Shown: positions 24,112 through 32,357 of the stretch, piece after piece
Layout of the letters: each line of letters starts with the position of its first letter
Position numbering within the stretch: position 1 is the stretch's first letter
Assembly (NCBI GenBank): GCA_027297745.1
Contig: JAPUHK010000196.1
Span: 1-50,870, forward strand
DNA: 50,870 nucleotides
Direction: 5' to 3'
Origin: Planctomycetota bacterium
GTDB lineage: Bacteria; Planctomycetota; PLA2
The notes under the pieces: generated by a model
What the model saw: the letters and a program-made list of their open reading frames with translations, nothing else
Database searches by the model: none
Told to the model about the DNA's origin: nothing
Position numbers and translations under genes: made by a program

Positions 24112-26097
24112 CTAGCTCGTGCGCTCGGCCCGTCGGCGCATCTTCTGCGGCTGCCCGCCGTTCAGGGGCCTTGCCGCCGGCGGGAGGGCCTCCGACACGA
24201 CGGGCAGCCGGCTCGGGCTGAGGTACGTGTAGGAGTCCAGCCCTTCGACGTAGCGGCGCAACAGCATCGCCGAGTCCTCCGGGGTGAGGCGCCCCTCCTG
24301 GAGCGCCTGCTCGCAGGCGCCGCGCACGCGCCGCAAGAGCTCCTGCCGGTCGAACTCGACGTAGCTCAACACTTCGGCCACGGTGTCGCCCTGCACGACG
24401 TGCTCGACGCGGTAGCGGTCCCCGTCCTGCGAGATGTGGATCGCGTTGGTGTCGCCGAACAGGTTGTGCAGGTCGCCGAGGATCTCCTGGTAGGCGCCCA
24501 CCAGGAAGGCGCCGATGTAGTAGGGCTCGCCGTTCGGCGAGTGGATCTCCAGGGCGTGCTTCACGTCGTGCGGATCGATGAAGGCGTCGAGCTTGCCGTC
24601 GCTGTCGCAGGTCAGGTCCACGAGCACCGCCTGCCGTTCCGGCTTCTCGTCGAGCCTCTGGATCGGCATCACCGGGAACAGCTGGCTCACGGCCCACGAG
24701 TCCGGCAGGGACTGGAAGACCGAGAAGTTGCAGTAGTAGGTGTCGCTCAACCCGCGCTTCAGCGGCTCGAGATCCTCGGGCACGCGCGACAGGTCCTTCA
24801 CGAACCCGCGCATCCGCTCGTAGCACGCGTAGAACAGGCGCTCCGTCTGCGCGCGGCCGGTCAGGTCCAGGAAACCGAGGTCGAACAGCTGGATGGCCTC
24901 GTCCCTGAGCTCCAGAACGTCGTGGTACGACTCGAGCAGGTTCTTGCGGGTGATGCGCTTGAGCGTCGTGTGGAAGTCCCGTACTACCTCGGGATCTTCG
25001 GGCGACGGCTCCTCCGGCTCGCCCTGCAGCGGCCGCGCCGCGTCGAGCACGTCCACGACGAGCACCGAGTGGTGCGCCACGAGTGCGCGCCCGCATTCCG
25101 TCAGGATCGTCGGGTGCGGGACCTCCGCATCGCGGCAGGCGCCCAGGATCTCCTCGACGACGTTGTTGGCGTACTCCCGCACGGTGTAGTTCATCGAGGA
25201 GTGGAAGTTGGTGCGGCTGCCGTCATAATCCACTCCGAGGCCGCCGCCGACGTCGCAGTACTTCATCCCCGCCCCGAGCTGCTTCAGCTCGACGAAAACG
25301 CGGGCGCCCTCGCGCAGCGCCTCCTTGATGCGGCGAATGTCGGTGATCTGGCTGCCGAGATGGAAGTGCAGCAGCTGCAGGCAGTCGAGCATCTCCGCCT
25401 CGCGCAGCCGCTTGATGACGTCGACGATCTCGACCGCGCTCAGCCCGAACTTGCTGCGCTCGCCGCTCGAATCGACCCACTTCCCCGCCCCGCGCCGCTG
25501 CAAGCGTGCGCGCAGCCCGAGGTTCGGGCGCACGCCGAGCTGGCGACTGAGCTTCAGCACGAGCTCCAGCTCGCGGAAGCGGTCGATCACCAGGATCGGG
25601 ATGCGGCCGAGCTTCTGGGCCAGCAGCACGGTTTCGATGTACGTCTCGTCCTTGTAGCCGTTGCAGATGATGAGCGCCTCGGGGTCCTCGAGCAGCGCCA
25701 GCGCCACGAGCACCTCCGGCTTGCTGCCGACCTCGACACCCAGGTGCACGTCGCGCCCCGAGTGCAGCAGCTCCTCGACCACGTGCCGCTGCTGGTTCAC
25801 CTTGATCGGGTAGATCGTGCGGTAGGCGCCCTCGTAGCCGGACTCGGCGATGGCCTCGCCGAAGCGGTCATGGAGCTCGTGCAGGCGCGCATCCAGGATG
25901 TCGCGGAAGCGCAGCAGCAGCGGGAGCTCGTAGCCGCGCCGGCGCAGGTCGTCCACCAGCTCGCGCAGGTCGATGCCGGTCCCGTCGCGCTTCGGGCGCA
26001 CGACCACGTTGCCCGCATCGTTGACGTCGAAAAAGCCCGAGCCCCAGGCGTTGACCTGGTAGAGCTCGACACTATCCTTGGTGGTCCAGCTGTCCAT
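24112..26097 (-). CDS. speA: Biosynthetic arginine decarboxylase
   Basis: The 661-residue protein is a full-length SpeA, the PLP enzyme that turns arginine into agmatine for polyamine synthesis. It has YPIKVNQ with the PLP Lys99, then HLGSQITDIRRIKEAL, CDVGGGLGVDYDG and ILTECGRALVAHHSVLV. The active-site region LVDLTCDSDGKLD and GAFLVGAYQEILGDLHNLFGD follows. Length and motif order match the family. It converges on the esterase gene across 151 bases containing a short ACCGAGCC/GGCTCGGT palindrome (about 23979-23995). Confidence 0.97.
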   Translation of the reverse strand: MDSWTTKDSVELYQVNAWGSGFFDVNDAGNVVVRPKRDGTGIDLRELVDDLRRRGYELPLLLRFRDILDARLHELHDRFGEAIAESGYEGAYRTIYPIKVNQQRHVVEELLHSGRDVHLGVEVGSKPEVLVALALLEDPEALIICNGYKDETYIETVLLAQKLGRIPILVIDRFRELELVLKLSRQLGVRPNLGLRARLQRRGAGKWVDSSGERSKFGLSAVEIVDVIKRLREAEMLDCLQLLHFHLGSQITDIRRIKEALREGARVFVELKQLGAGMKYCDVGGGLGVDYDGSRTNFHSSMNYTVREYANNVVEEILGACRDAEVPHPTILTECGRALVAHHSVLVVDVLDAARPLQGEPEEPSPEDPEVVRDFHTTLKRITRKNLLESYHDVLELRDEAIQLFDLGFLDLTGRAQTERLFYACYERMRGFVKDLSRVPEDLEPLKRGLSDTYYCNFSVFQSLPDSWAVSQLFPVMPIQRLDEKPERQAVLVDLTCDSDGKLDAFIDPHDVKHALEIHSPNGEPYYIGAFLVGAYQEILGDLHNLFGDTNAIHISQDGDRYRVEHVVQGDTVAEVLSYVEFDRQELLRRVRGACEQALQEGRLTPEDSAMLLRRYVEGLDSYTYLSPSRLPVVSEALPPAARPLNGGQPQKMRRRAERTS

Positions 26098-26129
26098 GCG
26101 GCCCTCGGCGGCGTAGTAGAGCCGAGAAT

Positions 26130-26251
26130 CGCCAAGAAGCCAAGAAGGCCAGTAGCCAAGGAAGCCGAGGGAGCCGAGGAAGCATGATCCAGGCCCGTCG
26201 GACCTCCCTCGGCCCCTCTTGGCTTCCTTGGATCTCTTGGCTTCCTTGGCG
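26130..26251. repeat. Inverted repeat of GCCAAGAAG words between divergent genes
   Basis: The arm at 26130-26179 reads as repeats of GCCAAGAAG / CCAAGGAAGCC; the arm at 26203-26251 is its imperfect reverse complement (CTTGGCTTCCTTGG words). A 23-base loop separates them. It fills the spacer between speA and the thioesterase gene and could form a long hairpin on either strand. Confidence 0.75.
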
Positions 26252-26254
26252 ACT

Positions 26255-26260
26255 TAGAAT
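26255..26260 (+). promoter_or_regulatory. -10 box TAGAAT, leaderless-type
   Basis: TAGAAT ends 8 bases before the GTG at 26269, which heads the LPS gene run. Confidence 0.5.
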
Positions 26261-26268
26261 CCTCCCCC

Positions 26269-26676
26269 GTGACGGCGGAATCGACCTTCGAGACCGAGGT
26301 CCGCTCCTACGAGCTCGACCCCTACGGCCACGTCAACAACGCGGTCTACGTGAACTGGCTGGAGCACGGCCGGCTGGTCTGGCTGCGGGAACGCGGTCTC
26401 ACGTACACCTCCATCCCGGAGCAGTACGGCGTCAACGTGGTGGTCGTACACCAGGACCTGAGCTACCACAGGCCGCTGCGGCTCGGGGACCGTGTCGTGA
26501 TTCACTCGCGCGTGGCGGCGTTCGGCAACACGTCCTTCACATACGAGCAACGCATCGTCGCGGCCACACGAGCTGCGGAGTCCGTGCTGACGGGGCGGAT
26601 CGTCATGGTCTGCACGGGACCCGACGGCGGATCCGTTCCGATTCCCGAGGGGCTCGAGGAGAGTCTCGGCCGGTGA
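26269..26676 (+). CDS. Acyl-CoA/acyl-ACP thioesterase, 4HBT hot-dog fold
   Basis: The 135-residue protein has the hallmark ELDPYGHVNNAVYVNWLEHGR with the catalytic Asp of the 4-hydroxybenzoyl-CoA thioesterase family, followed by YGVNVVVVHQDLSYHRPLRLGD. It should cleave an acyl thioester. It heads a run of coupled lipid A genes and overlaps the first acyltransferase by GTGA, so its substrate may be an acyl-ACP used for, or left over from, lipid A acylation; that is inference. Confidence 0.87.
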   Translation: MTAESTFETEVRSYELDPYGHVNNAVYVNWLEHGRLVWLRERGLTYTSIPEQYGVNVVVVHQDLSYHRPLRLGDRVVIHSRVAAFGNTSFTYEQRIVAATRAAESVLTGRIVMVCTGPDGGSVPIPEGLEESLGR

Positions 26677-27539
26677 GCGCCTCCCGCATGCGTTCCCTGG
26701 GCGCCTACCGGGCCGCGTTGCGCGCCGCGCGGGGCGCGGCCGGCGCGGCCTTGCGCCTGATGCCGGGAACGGCCGCCACCGTGCGCGAGAACCTGCGGCT
26801 CGCTTTCGGCCACAGCGACGAGGCGCTGGTGCGGCGCATCTACCGGCATTTCGGCGAGGCCGCCGTCGACCTGATGTTCTTCAGTCGCCTGTTTGATCCG
26901 CTGCGCCTGCCCGAGCACTTCAGCTTCGAGGGGGACGGCTGGAGCCACTACCGCAAGACGAATCCGTCCGCCGCGGTTTTCGTGACCGGCCACCTCGGCA
27001 ACTGGGAGTTGTACGGCGCCGCCTTCGGGCACGTCGGGATTCCGCTCGATGTCGTAGCGCGCCCACTCGACCAGAACTTCGCCGCACGCTGGCTCACGCG
27101 CTCGCGCCGGCGCCGCGGCATGCACGTGCTGGACAAGGACGCGGCCCTGCCGCTGGCGCTGAAGTCGCTGCGCCGCGGTCGCTGCGTCGCCTTCCTGATC
27201 GACCAGGCCGCCGGGCGGCACGGCGTCGACGTGCCGTTCTTCGGGCGGCCGGCGCGCACGTTCACAGGGCCCGCCGCTCTTGCGCACAAGCTCGGGTTGC
27301 CGTTGTACGCGGGCTACTCCACGCGCTTGGGGGACGGGATCCGCTACCGTTGCTTCGCCGAGCCGGTCGCGGTGACCGGCGACGCGGAAGGGGACACGGC
27401 CGTCCTGAACCGCATCCTGGAGGGCTACGTGCGCAGCCGGCCCGAGCAGTGGTGGTGGTTCCACCGGCGCTTCAAGCCGCCGAAGAAACAGCGGCGCGGC
27501 CGCGCGCTCACCCCGGCGGGGATTCCGGTGCAGTCATGA
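26673..27539 (+). CDS. Lipid A biosynthesis acyltransferase (LpxL/HtrB family), copy 1
   Basis: The 288-residue protein has VRENLRLAFG near the start, the catalytic HX4E motif TGHLGNWE (His107, Glu112), FLIDQAAGRHGVDVPFFG and a terminal YVRSRPEQWWWFHRRFK, all typical of the LpxL/LpxM family that adds secondary acyl chains to lipid A. The usual N-terminal transmembrane helix is short or missing (MRSLGAYRAALRAARGAAGAAL). The start is GTG overlapping the thioesterase stop; an ATG five codons later is possible. It is followed by a second family member with an ATGA overlap. Confidence 0.9.
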   Translation: MSASRMRSLGAYRAALRAARGAAGAALRLMPGTAATVRENLRLAFGHSDEALVRRIYRHFGEAAVDLMFFSRLFDPLRLPEHFSFEGDGWSHYRKTNPSAAVFVTGHLGNWELYGAAFGHVGIPLDVVARPLDQNFAARWLTRSRRRRGMHVLDKDAALPLALKSLRRGRCVAFLIDQAAGRHGVDVPFFGRPARTFTGPAALAHKLGLPLYAGYSTRLGDGIRYRCFAEPVAVTGDAEGDTAVLNRILEGYVRSRPEQWWWFHRRFKPPKKQRRGRALTPAGIPVQS

Positions 27540-28510
27540 ACCTGTTGCGCAGGTTGAACAGACGCTACCTGCTGCGCTATCGCGCCGAGTACATGCTCGT
27601 GCTCTTCGTCGCCTACGGCATCAAGGCGCTCAGCCCGGCCTTCGCGTGGAAGCTGGCGCGCGGCGCCGCGTTCGTGCTGTATCACGCGGGGGTGCGGCGC
27701 CACGCCATGCTCCACAACCTCGGGATCGCCTTCCCGGAGTGGTCCGATCAGCAGCGCCGCCGGGTGGCGATGCTCAGCCTGCAACACTTCGCCTCGATGG
27801 CCGTCGACGTGATGTTCCAGCGCCGCATGGTCTCGCCGCGCAGCGTGGAGCGCCATTTCGTGACCACGGGCTGGGCCCGGGACTACATGGCGAAGCACGG
27901 GCCCGAGGGGTTCCGCCGGCGCGCCACGCGCATCCTGTTCAGCACGGCCCACCTGGGTAACTGGGAGCTGGCGTCCGGCTACTTCTCCCTGCTGGGAGTG
28001 CGCATCAGCCCCGTCTACCGCGCCACCAACAACCCTTGGCTCAACCGCCTGATTCGCAAGCTGCGCCTCGATCAGCAGACCGCGGTGATCGAGCGCCGCG
28101 GCGCCGTACAGCAGATGCTGGACACCTTCGAGCGCAACGAAAACGTCGGCATCCTGTGCGACCAGTCGGCCGTGCACGGCATCTACGTCCCGTTCTTCGG
28201 TGTCGAAGCCTGCACGCACAAGACGCCCGCCGTCCTGATTCGTGACTACGGCGTGGGCGTCGTGCAGGGCGTCGTCATCCGCAAAGGCGACTTCCTGCGC
28301 TACGAGGTGCGCGGCCGCCTGCTCGAGTTCGATCCGCCCACGGACGACCGGGATGCCGACCTGCACCGCATCACGCGCCAGCTGCTGCAGAACGTGGAAG
28401 AGGAAGTGCGCCGCTTCCCCGAGCAGTATTTCTGGCTGCATCGCCGTTTCAAGCGTTCCCCGCAGGCTGCGGCCGCAGGCCGCCGATCTCAAGAGGTAGA
28501 AACCCAGTGA
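27536..28510 (+). CDS. Lipid A biosynthesis acyltransferase (LpxL/HtrB family), copy 2
   Basis: The 324-residue protein has a membrane-proximal helix (RAEYMLVLFVAYGIKAL), RHAMLHNLGIAFPEWS, the catalytic motif AHLGNWE (His139, Glu144), GILCDQSAVHGIYVPFFG and the closing RRFPEQYFWLHRRFK. It is a second, clearly different member of the lipid A late acyltransferase family, so lipid A here probably receives two secondary acyl chains. Compared with copy 1 it carries a complete N-terminal helix. It overlaps both neighbours by 4 bases. Confidence 0.92.
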   Translation: MNLLRRLNRRYLLRYRAEYMLVLFVAYGIKALSPAFAWKLARGAAFVLYHAGVRRHAMLHNLGIAFPEWSDQQRRRVAMLSLQHFASMAVDVMFQRRMVSPRSVERHFVTTGWARDYMAKHGPEGFRRRATRILFSTAHLGNWELASGYFSLLGVRISPVYRATNNPWLNRLIRKLRLDQQTAVIERRGAVQQMLDTFERNENVGILCDQSAVHGIYVPFFGVEACTHKTPAVLIRDYGVGVVQGVVIRKGDFLRYEVRGRLLEFDPPTDDRDADLHRITRQLLQNVEEEVRRFPEQYFWLHRRFKRSPQAAAAGRRSQEVETQ

Positions 28511-29430
28511 AGCCCCTCGACCCCCGCCGCCTCCGGACGGTCTCCGCCAAGCGCCGCGCCAGCCGCGTGGAGACCTCCGCCTTCGCCAAGCCCGTCGAGC
28601 GCACGGCCTCCTTGCGCAGCTTCTACCGCTCGTTGCCCGGCATTCTCAAGGGCGACGAGCTCGGCGCCCTGGCCCGGGCCGTAGCCCGGGCGCGCGCACA
28701 GGGCCGCGGCGTGATCTGGGCCTGTGGCGGGCACGTGATCAAGGTGGGATGCGCGCCGTTGATCGTGGACCTGATGAAGCGCGGCATCGTCACAGGCCTC
28801 GTGCTCAACGGTGCGGCCGCGATCCACGACTTCGAGATCGCCTTCATGGGACGCACGTCGGAGGACGTGGCCGCGGGCGTCCGCACGGGTACCTTCGGCA
28901 TGGCGCACGAGACCGGCGCGTTCTTCGCGGCCGCCGCCGCGCACGGCCGCGCGATCGGGCTCGGGGAGGCGCTGAAAGAGGCCTTCGCCAAGGGCAAGCT
29001 GCCCCACAAGCGCCACTCGCTGATCGCCGGCGCAGCCCGCTACGACGTTCCGCTGACGGTGCACGTGGCGCTCGGCACCGACATCGTGCATATGCACCCC
29101 GATTGCGACGGGGCCGCTCTCGGAGCGGCTACGCACTACGATTTCCGCCTGCTGGCGGCCCTGTGCGCCACTCTGGACCGGGGGGTCTTCCTGAACTGGG
29201 GCTCCGCCGTGATAGTGCCCGAGGTCTTCGTCAAGGCGGTTACCCTGCAGAACAACGTGCGCAAACGGCCGCTGCGCATCACCACGGCCAACTTCGACCA
29301 GTTGCGCCACTACCGGCCGCGTGTCAACGTGGTGGAGCGTCCGTCCGTGCGCGGCTACGACTTCGCCGGGCACCACGAGCTGATGATGCCGCTCTTCCGC
29401 CTGGCCGTGCTCGAGGAGATGAAGGCTTGA
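28507..29430 (+). CDS. Uncharacterised protein, deoxyhypusine-synthase-like fold suspected
   Basis: The 307-residue protein starts at GTG overlapping the acyltransferase stop. Conserved-looking blocks are RGVIWACGGHVIKVGCAPLI, GIVTGLVLNGAAAIHDFEIA, LGTDIVHMHPDCDGAALGA and RGVFLNWGSAVIVPEVFVKA. The alternating Gly-rich strands resemble NAD-binding enzymes of the deoxyhypusine synthase type, but bacteria in general do not make hypusine and I cannot see the catalytic lysine context. It sits between lipid A acyltransferase and heptose genes with 4-base overlaps on both sides, so a role in lipid A or core assembly is likely. Function unknown. Confidence 0.75.
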   Translation: MKPLDPRRLRTVSAKRRASRVETSAFAKPVERTASLRSFYRSLPGILKGDELGALARAVARARAQGRGVIWACGGHVIKVGCAPLIVDLMKRGIVTGLVLNGAAAIHDFEIAFMGRTSEDVAAGVRTGTFGMAHETGAFFAAAAAHGRAIGLGEALKEAFAKGKLPHKRHSLIAGAARYDVPLTVHVALGTDIVHMHPDCDGAALGAATHYDFRLLAALCATLDRGVFLNWGSAVIVPEVFVKAVTLQNNVRKRPLRITTANFDQLRHYRPRVNVVERPSVRGYDFAGHHELMMPLFRLAVLEEMKA

Positions 29431-30893
29431 ATACCGACCTTCTGCGTGTGATCGAGGAGCTGCCGACTCCCGACGTCCTGGTGGTGGGGGACCTGATCCT
29501 GGACCGCTACGTGTGGGGCGCCGTCGAGCGCCTCAGCGCGGAAGCGCCGATCCAGGTGCTCTTGCAGAACAGGTGCACGCAGAACCCGGGAGGCATGGGG
29601 GCGGTGGCCTGCAATCTGGTGCGCCTGGGCGCGCGCGTGCGTTGCGCGGGGGTCGTCGGCGCGGACGCGGAAGGCGAACAGCTGCTCGGAGGCCTCGAAG
29701 AGGCCGGCGTCGATGTCTCCGGCATCGTCACGGCCGAGCGCCGGCCCACGTCGCTGAAGACGCGCTTCGTCGCCAGCAGCCAGCACTCGCGCCAGCAGAT
29801 CCTGCGGGTCGACCGCGAAACCGACGAAGCGCTCGACAAGGGCCTGAGCGCGGCCGTGGTGGAGGCCGTGCGTACCCGCCTGCCGGAGGCGGACATCCTG
29901 GTGCTCAGCGACTACGGCAAGGGCGTCGTGCACGCCGGCGTGTGCGAGGAGATCATCGCGCGCGCGCGCTCCGCAGGGGTCCCGGTGCTCGTCGATCCCA
30001 AGGGGCTGGACTTCATGAAGTACCGCGGGGCCACGGCGGTCACGCCGAACCGCTCCGAGGCGGCGGCGGCCACCGGGCGCGCGATCCGCGACTACGAGGA
30101 CGCGGAGTCCGCCGCGCGCGAGCTGATCGAGAGCCTCGACCTCGAATCGATCTACATCACGCTCGACCGTGAGGGGATCTACGTCCTGGAGCGGCAGGGA
30201 GAGGGAGCGGCGGTCGAGACGGAGCCGCGCGAGGTCTACGACGTGACCGGCGCGGGCGACAACGTGATCGCTGTTCTGGCCTACGCGCTGGCCGGCGGGC
30301 GCACCCCGCGTACGGCCGCCACGCTGGCCAACCTGGCCGGCGGCATCGCCGTCGAGCGCGTGGGCGTGGTGACCATCGGCTGGGACCAGATCGCAGGCCG
30401 CATCGCAGCCCGTGCGGGCGGCACGGCCAAGCTGTTGCCCGCCGAGGCGCTGGTCAGGTTGCTCGAGAGCGCGCGGCTCGCGGACCGCCGCGTCGTGTTC
30501 ACGAACGGGTGTTTCGACGTGCTGCACGCGGGGCACGTGGATTTCCTCGCGCGCGCCCGCGCGCTCGGCGACCTGCTCGTGGTCGGCATCAACGACGACG
30601 CTTCGATCACGCGCCTCAAGGGGGAAGGGCGCCCTGTGAATCCGATCGGAGCGCGCGCCGCCGTGCTGGGCGGGCTTCTGACCGTGGACTACCTGGTGGG
30701 CTTTGCCGAGGACACCCCCGGTCCGCTGATCGAGCTGCTGCGTCCGGACGTACTGGTCAAGGGGGAAGACTGGAAGGACAAGGGCGTGGTGGGGCGCGAG
30801 TTCGTGGAGTCGTACGGCGGAGAAGTGGTCCTGTTGCCGCTCATTCCGGGACTGAGCACGACATCGATCCTGCGCCGTCTCGAAGAGGAGTAG
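29427..30893 (+). CDS. hldE: Bifunctional heptose-7-phosphate kinase / heptose-1-phosphate adenylyltransferase
   Basis: The 488-residue protein fuses a ribokinase-type domain (DVLVVGDLILDRYVWG, NPGGMGAVACNLVRLGA, SDYGKGVV, DVTGAGDN; residues 1-320) to a nucleotidyltransferase domain ([49 protein letters not shown]; about 350-488). HldE phosphorylates heptose 7-phosphate at O1 and later, after dephosphorylation by another enzyme, joins heptose 1-phosphate to AMP, supplying ADP-heptose for the LPS inner core. The start is TTG overlapping the previous stop (TTGA). Single-domain relatives of both halves follow at once. Confidence 0.95.
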   Translation: MNTDLLRVIEELPTPDVLVVGDLILDRYVWGAVERLSAEAPIQVLLQNRCTQNPGGMGAVACNLVRLGARVRCAGVVGADAEGEQLLGGLEEAGVDVSGIVTAERRPTSLKTRFVASSQHSRQQILRVDRETDEALDKGLSAAVVEAVRTRLPEADILVLSDYGKGVVHAGVCEEIIARARSAGVPVLVDPKGLDFMKYRGATAVTPNRSEAAAATGRAIRDYEDAESAARELIESLDLESIYITLDREGIYVLERQGEGAAVETEPREVYDVTGAGDNVIAVLAYALAGGRTPRTAATLANLAGGIAVERVGVVTIGWDQIAGRIAARAGGTAKLLPAEALVRLLESARLADRRVVFTNGCFDVLHAGHVDFLARARALGDLLVVGINDDASITRLKGEGRPVNPIGARAAVLGGLLTVDYLVGFAEDTPGPLIELLRPDVLVKGEDWKDKGVVGREFVESYGGEVVLLPLIPGLSTTSILRRLEEE

Positions 30894-30916
30894 AATTCCC
30901 GCCCCGAGAGGTCGCT

Positions 30917-31882
30917 ATGGAGTGGACCGCCCTGCTGGAGCGTTTTACGGGCCGCAAGATCGTCGTTGTCGGCGACCTGGTGGTCGACTGCGTTGTAGAG
31001 ACGCGCCCGGCCCGCCTGAGCCGTGAAGCCCCGGTGCCCGTGCTGCACTACGAGCGGCGGCGCTTCCTGCCCGGCTGCGCGGCCAACACCGCCATGAACC
31101 TGAGCGCGCTCGGCGCGGACGTGCTGGTCGCGGGCGTGCTCGGTGAGGACGAGGCGGGCGCGGCCGCGCTCGACGCTTTTCGCGACGCGCGTATCGACAC
31201 TTCCGGCGTCGTGCGCGCGGGCCGCAGCATCGTGAAGGTGCGCATCGTGTGCGGCGAGGCCTCGCGCACGTTTCAACAGGTCCTGCGCATCGATTTCGAG
31301 CCCATGGAGCCGCCGTCGGCTGACGTGCGGAAGGCCGTGCAGGCGGCCGCCTCCAAGGCCGAAGGGGCCGACGGCCTGATCGTCTCGGACTACGGCTACG
31401 GCGGCGCCTCGGCCGAGGTCGTGCAGGCCTTCCGGGCCGCCTCCCCCGCGGCGCTCGTGAGCGTCGACGCGCGCAACGGAGTCTGCGCGCTGGAGGGGGT
31501 GGACCTGTTCACGCCCAACGAGGAGGAGGCCGCCCGTGCGCTGGGGCGGCCCATCCGCAACGACGAAGACGCGCGCACCGCGGCGCGCGAGCTGCGCGCG
31601 CTCACGGGGGCGGCGGCGGTCCTGCTGACGCGCGGCAACCGGGGCATGGCCGTGTGCGACGGCGACGTGACGCTGCTGCCCATCTCCGGGTCGCGTGAGA
31701 TCGTCGACCCGACGGGAGCGGGCGACACCGTGGTGGCCTCGGCCGCTCTGGCCCGCGCGGCCGGCGCCGGCCCCGTCGACGCCGCGCGCCTCGCAGGCTT
31801 CGCCGCGGGCGTCGTGGTCATGAAAGCCGGTGTCGCTAGCGTAAGCCGCGCCGAGCTGCTGGAGGCCATCCGCCGTGGGTGA
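30917..31882 (+). CDS. Second RfaE1-like sugar kinase (PfkB family)
   Basis: The 321-residue protein is of the ribokinase/PfkB fold: [63 protein letters not shown] and the anion-hole [12 protein letters not shown]. It resembles the kinase half of HldE but with PGCAAN in place of PGGMGA. It starts at ATG with GAGAGG upstream, 23 bases after hldE. Placed with a separate nucleotidyltransferase, it could act on a second heptose or another sugar phosphate, or be a duplicated pathway step. Confidence 0.9.
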   Translation: MEWTALLERFTGRKIVVVGDLVVDCVVETRPARLSREAPVPVLHYERRRFLPGCAANTAMNLSALGADVLVAGVLGEDEAGAAALDAFRDARIDTSGVVRAGRSIVKVRIVCGEASRTFQQVLRIDFEPMEPPSADVRKAVQAAASKAEGADGLIVSDYGYGGASAEVVQAFRAASPAALVSVDARNGVCALEGVDLFTPNEEEAARALGRPIRNDEDARTAARELRALTGAAAVLLTRGNRGMAVCDGDVTLLPISGSREIVDPTGAGDTVVASAALARAAGAGPVDAARLAGFAAGVVVMKAGVASVSRAELLEAIRRG

Positions 31883-32357
31883 GCTGATCCGGGACCGCGA
31901 CGCGCTGCGCGCGCGCGCGGTCGCCCTGCGCGCCGATGGGCGCCGTCTCGTGCTGACCAACGGCGCCTTCGAGCTGCTGCACGTCGGGCACGTGCGCTCG
32001 CTCAAAGAGGCACGCGCCCAGGGTGACGTGTTGCTCGTCGCCATCAACGACGACGCCTCGGTGCGCCGCCTCAAGGGGGAGGGGCGTCCCATCGTCCCGG
32101 CACTAGAGCGCGCGGAAGTGTTGTGCGCGCTGGGCTGCGTCGATTGGGTGCACATCTTCCCCGAGGACGACGTCGCAGCGCTGCTGCGGCTGCTCGAGCC
32201 GGACGTGCATGCCAAGGGTCGCGACTACAGCGAGGAAACCGTGCCGGAACGCGAGGTGGCGCGGGAGGTGGGGACGCGCGTCGCCATCGTGGGCGACTCC
32301 AAGGACCACTCCACGAGCGAGCTGTTGCGGCGTCTGGGCGGGGCGGGCGGTCCGTGA
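31875..32357 (+). CDS. RfaE2/HldC-like nucleotidyltransferase
   Basis: The 160-residue single-domain protein has [19 protein letters not shown] with the HxGH catalytic motif, [21 protein letters not shown] and [12 protein letters not shown], and ends [10 protein letters not shown]. It matches the nucleotidyltransferase half of HldE and free-standing HldC enzymes that make ADP- or GDP-heptose. The start GTG lies 8 bases inside the upstream kinase gene. It gives the cluster a second potential heptose-activation pair. Confidence 0.92.
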   Translation: MGELIRDRDALRARAVALRADGRRLVLTNGAFELLHVGHVRSLKEARAQGDVLLVAINDDASVRRLKGEGRPIVPALERAEVLCALGCVDWVHIFPEDDVAALLRLLEPDVHAKGRDYSEETVPEREVAREVGTRVAIVGDSKDHSTSELLRRLGGAGGP

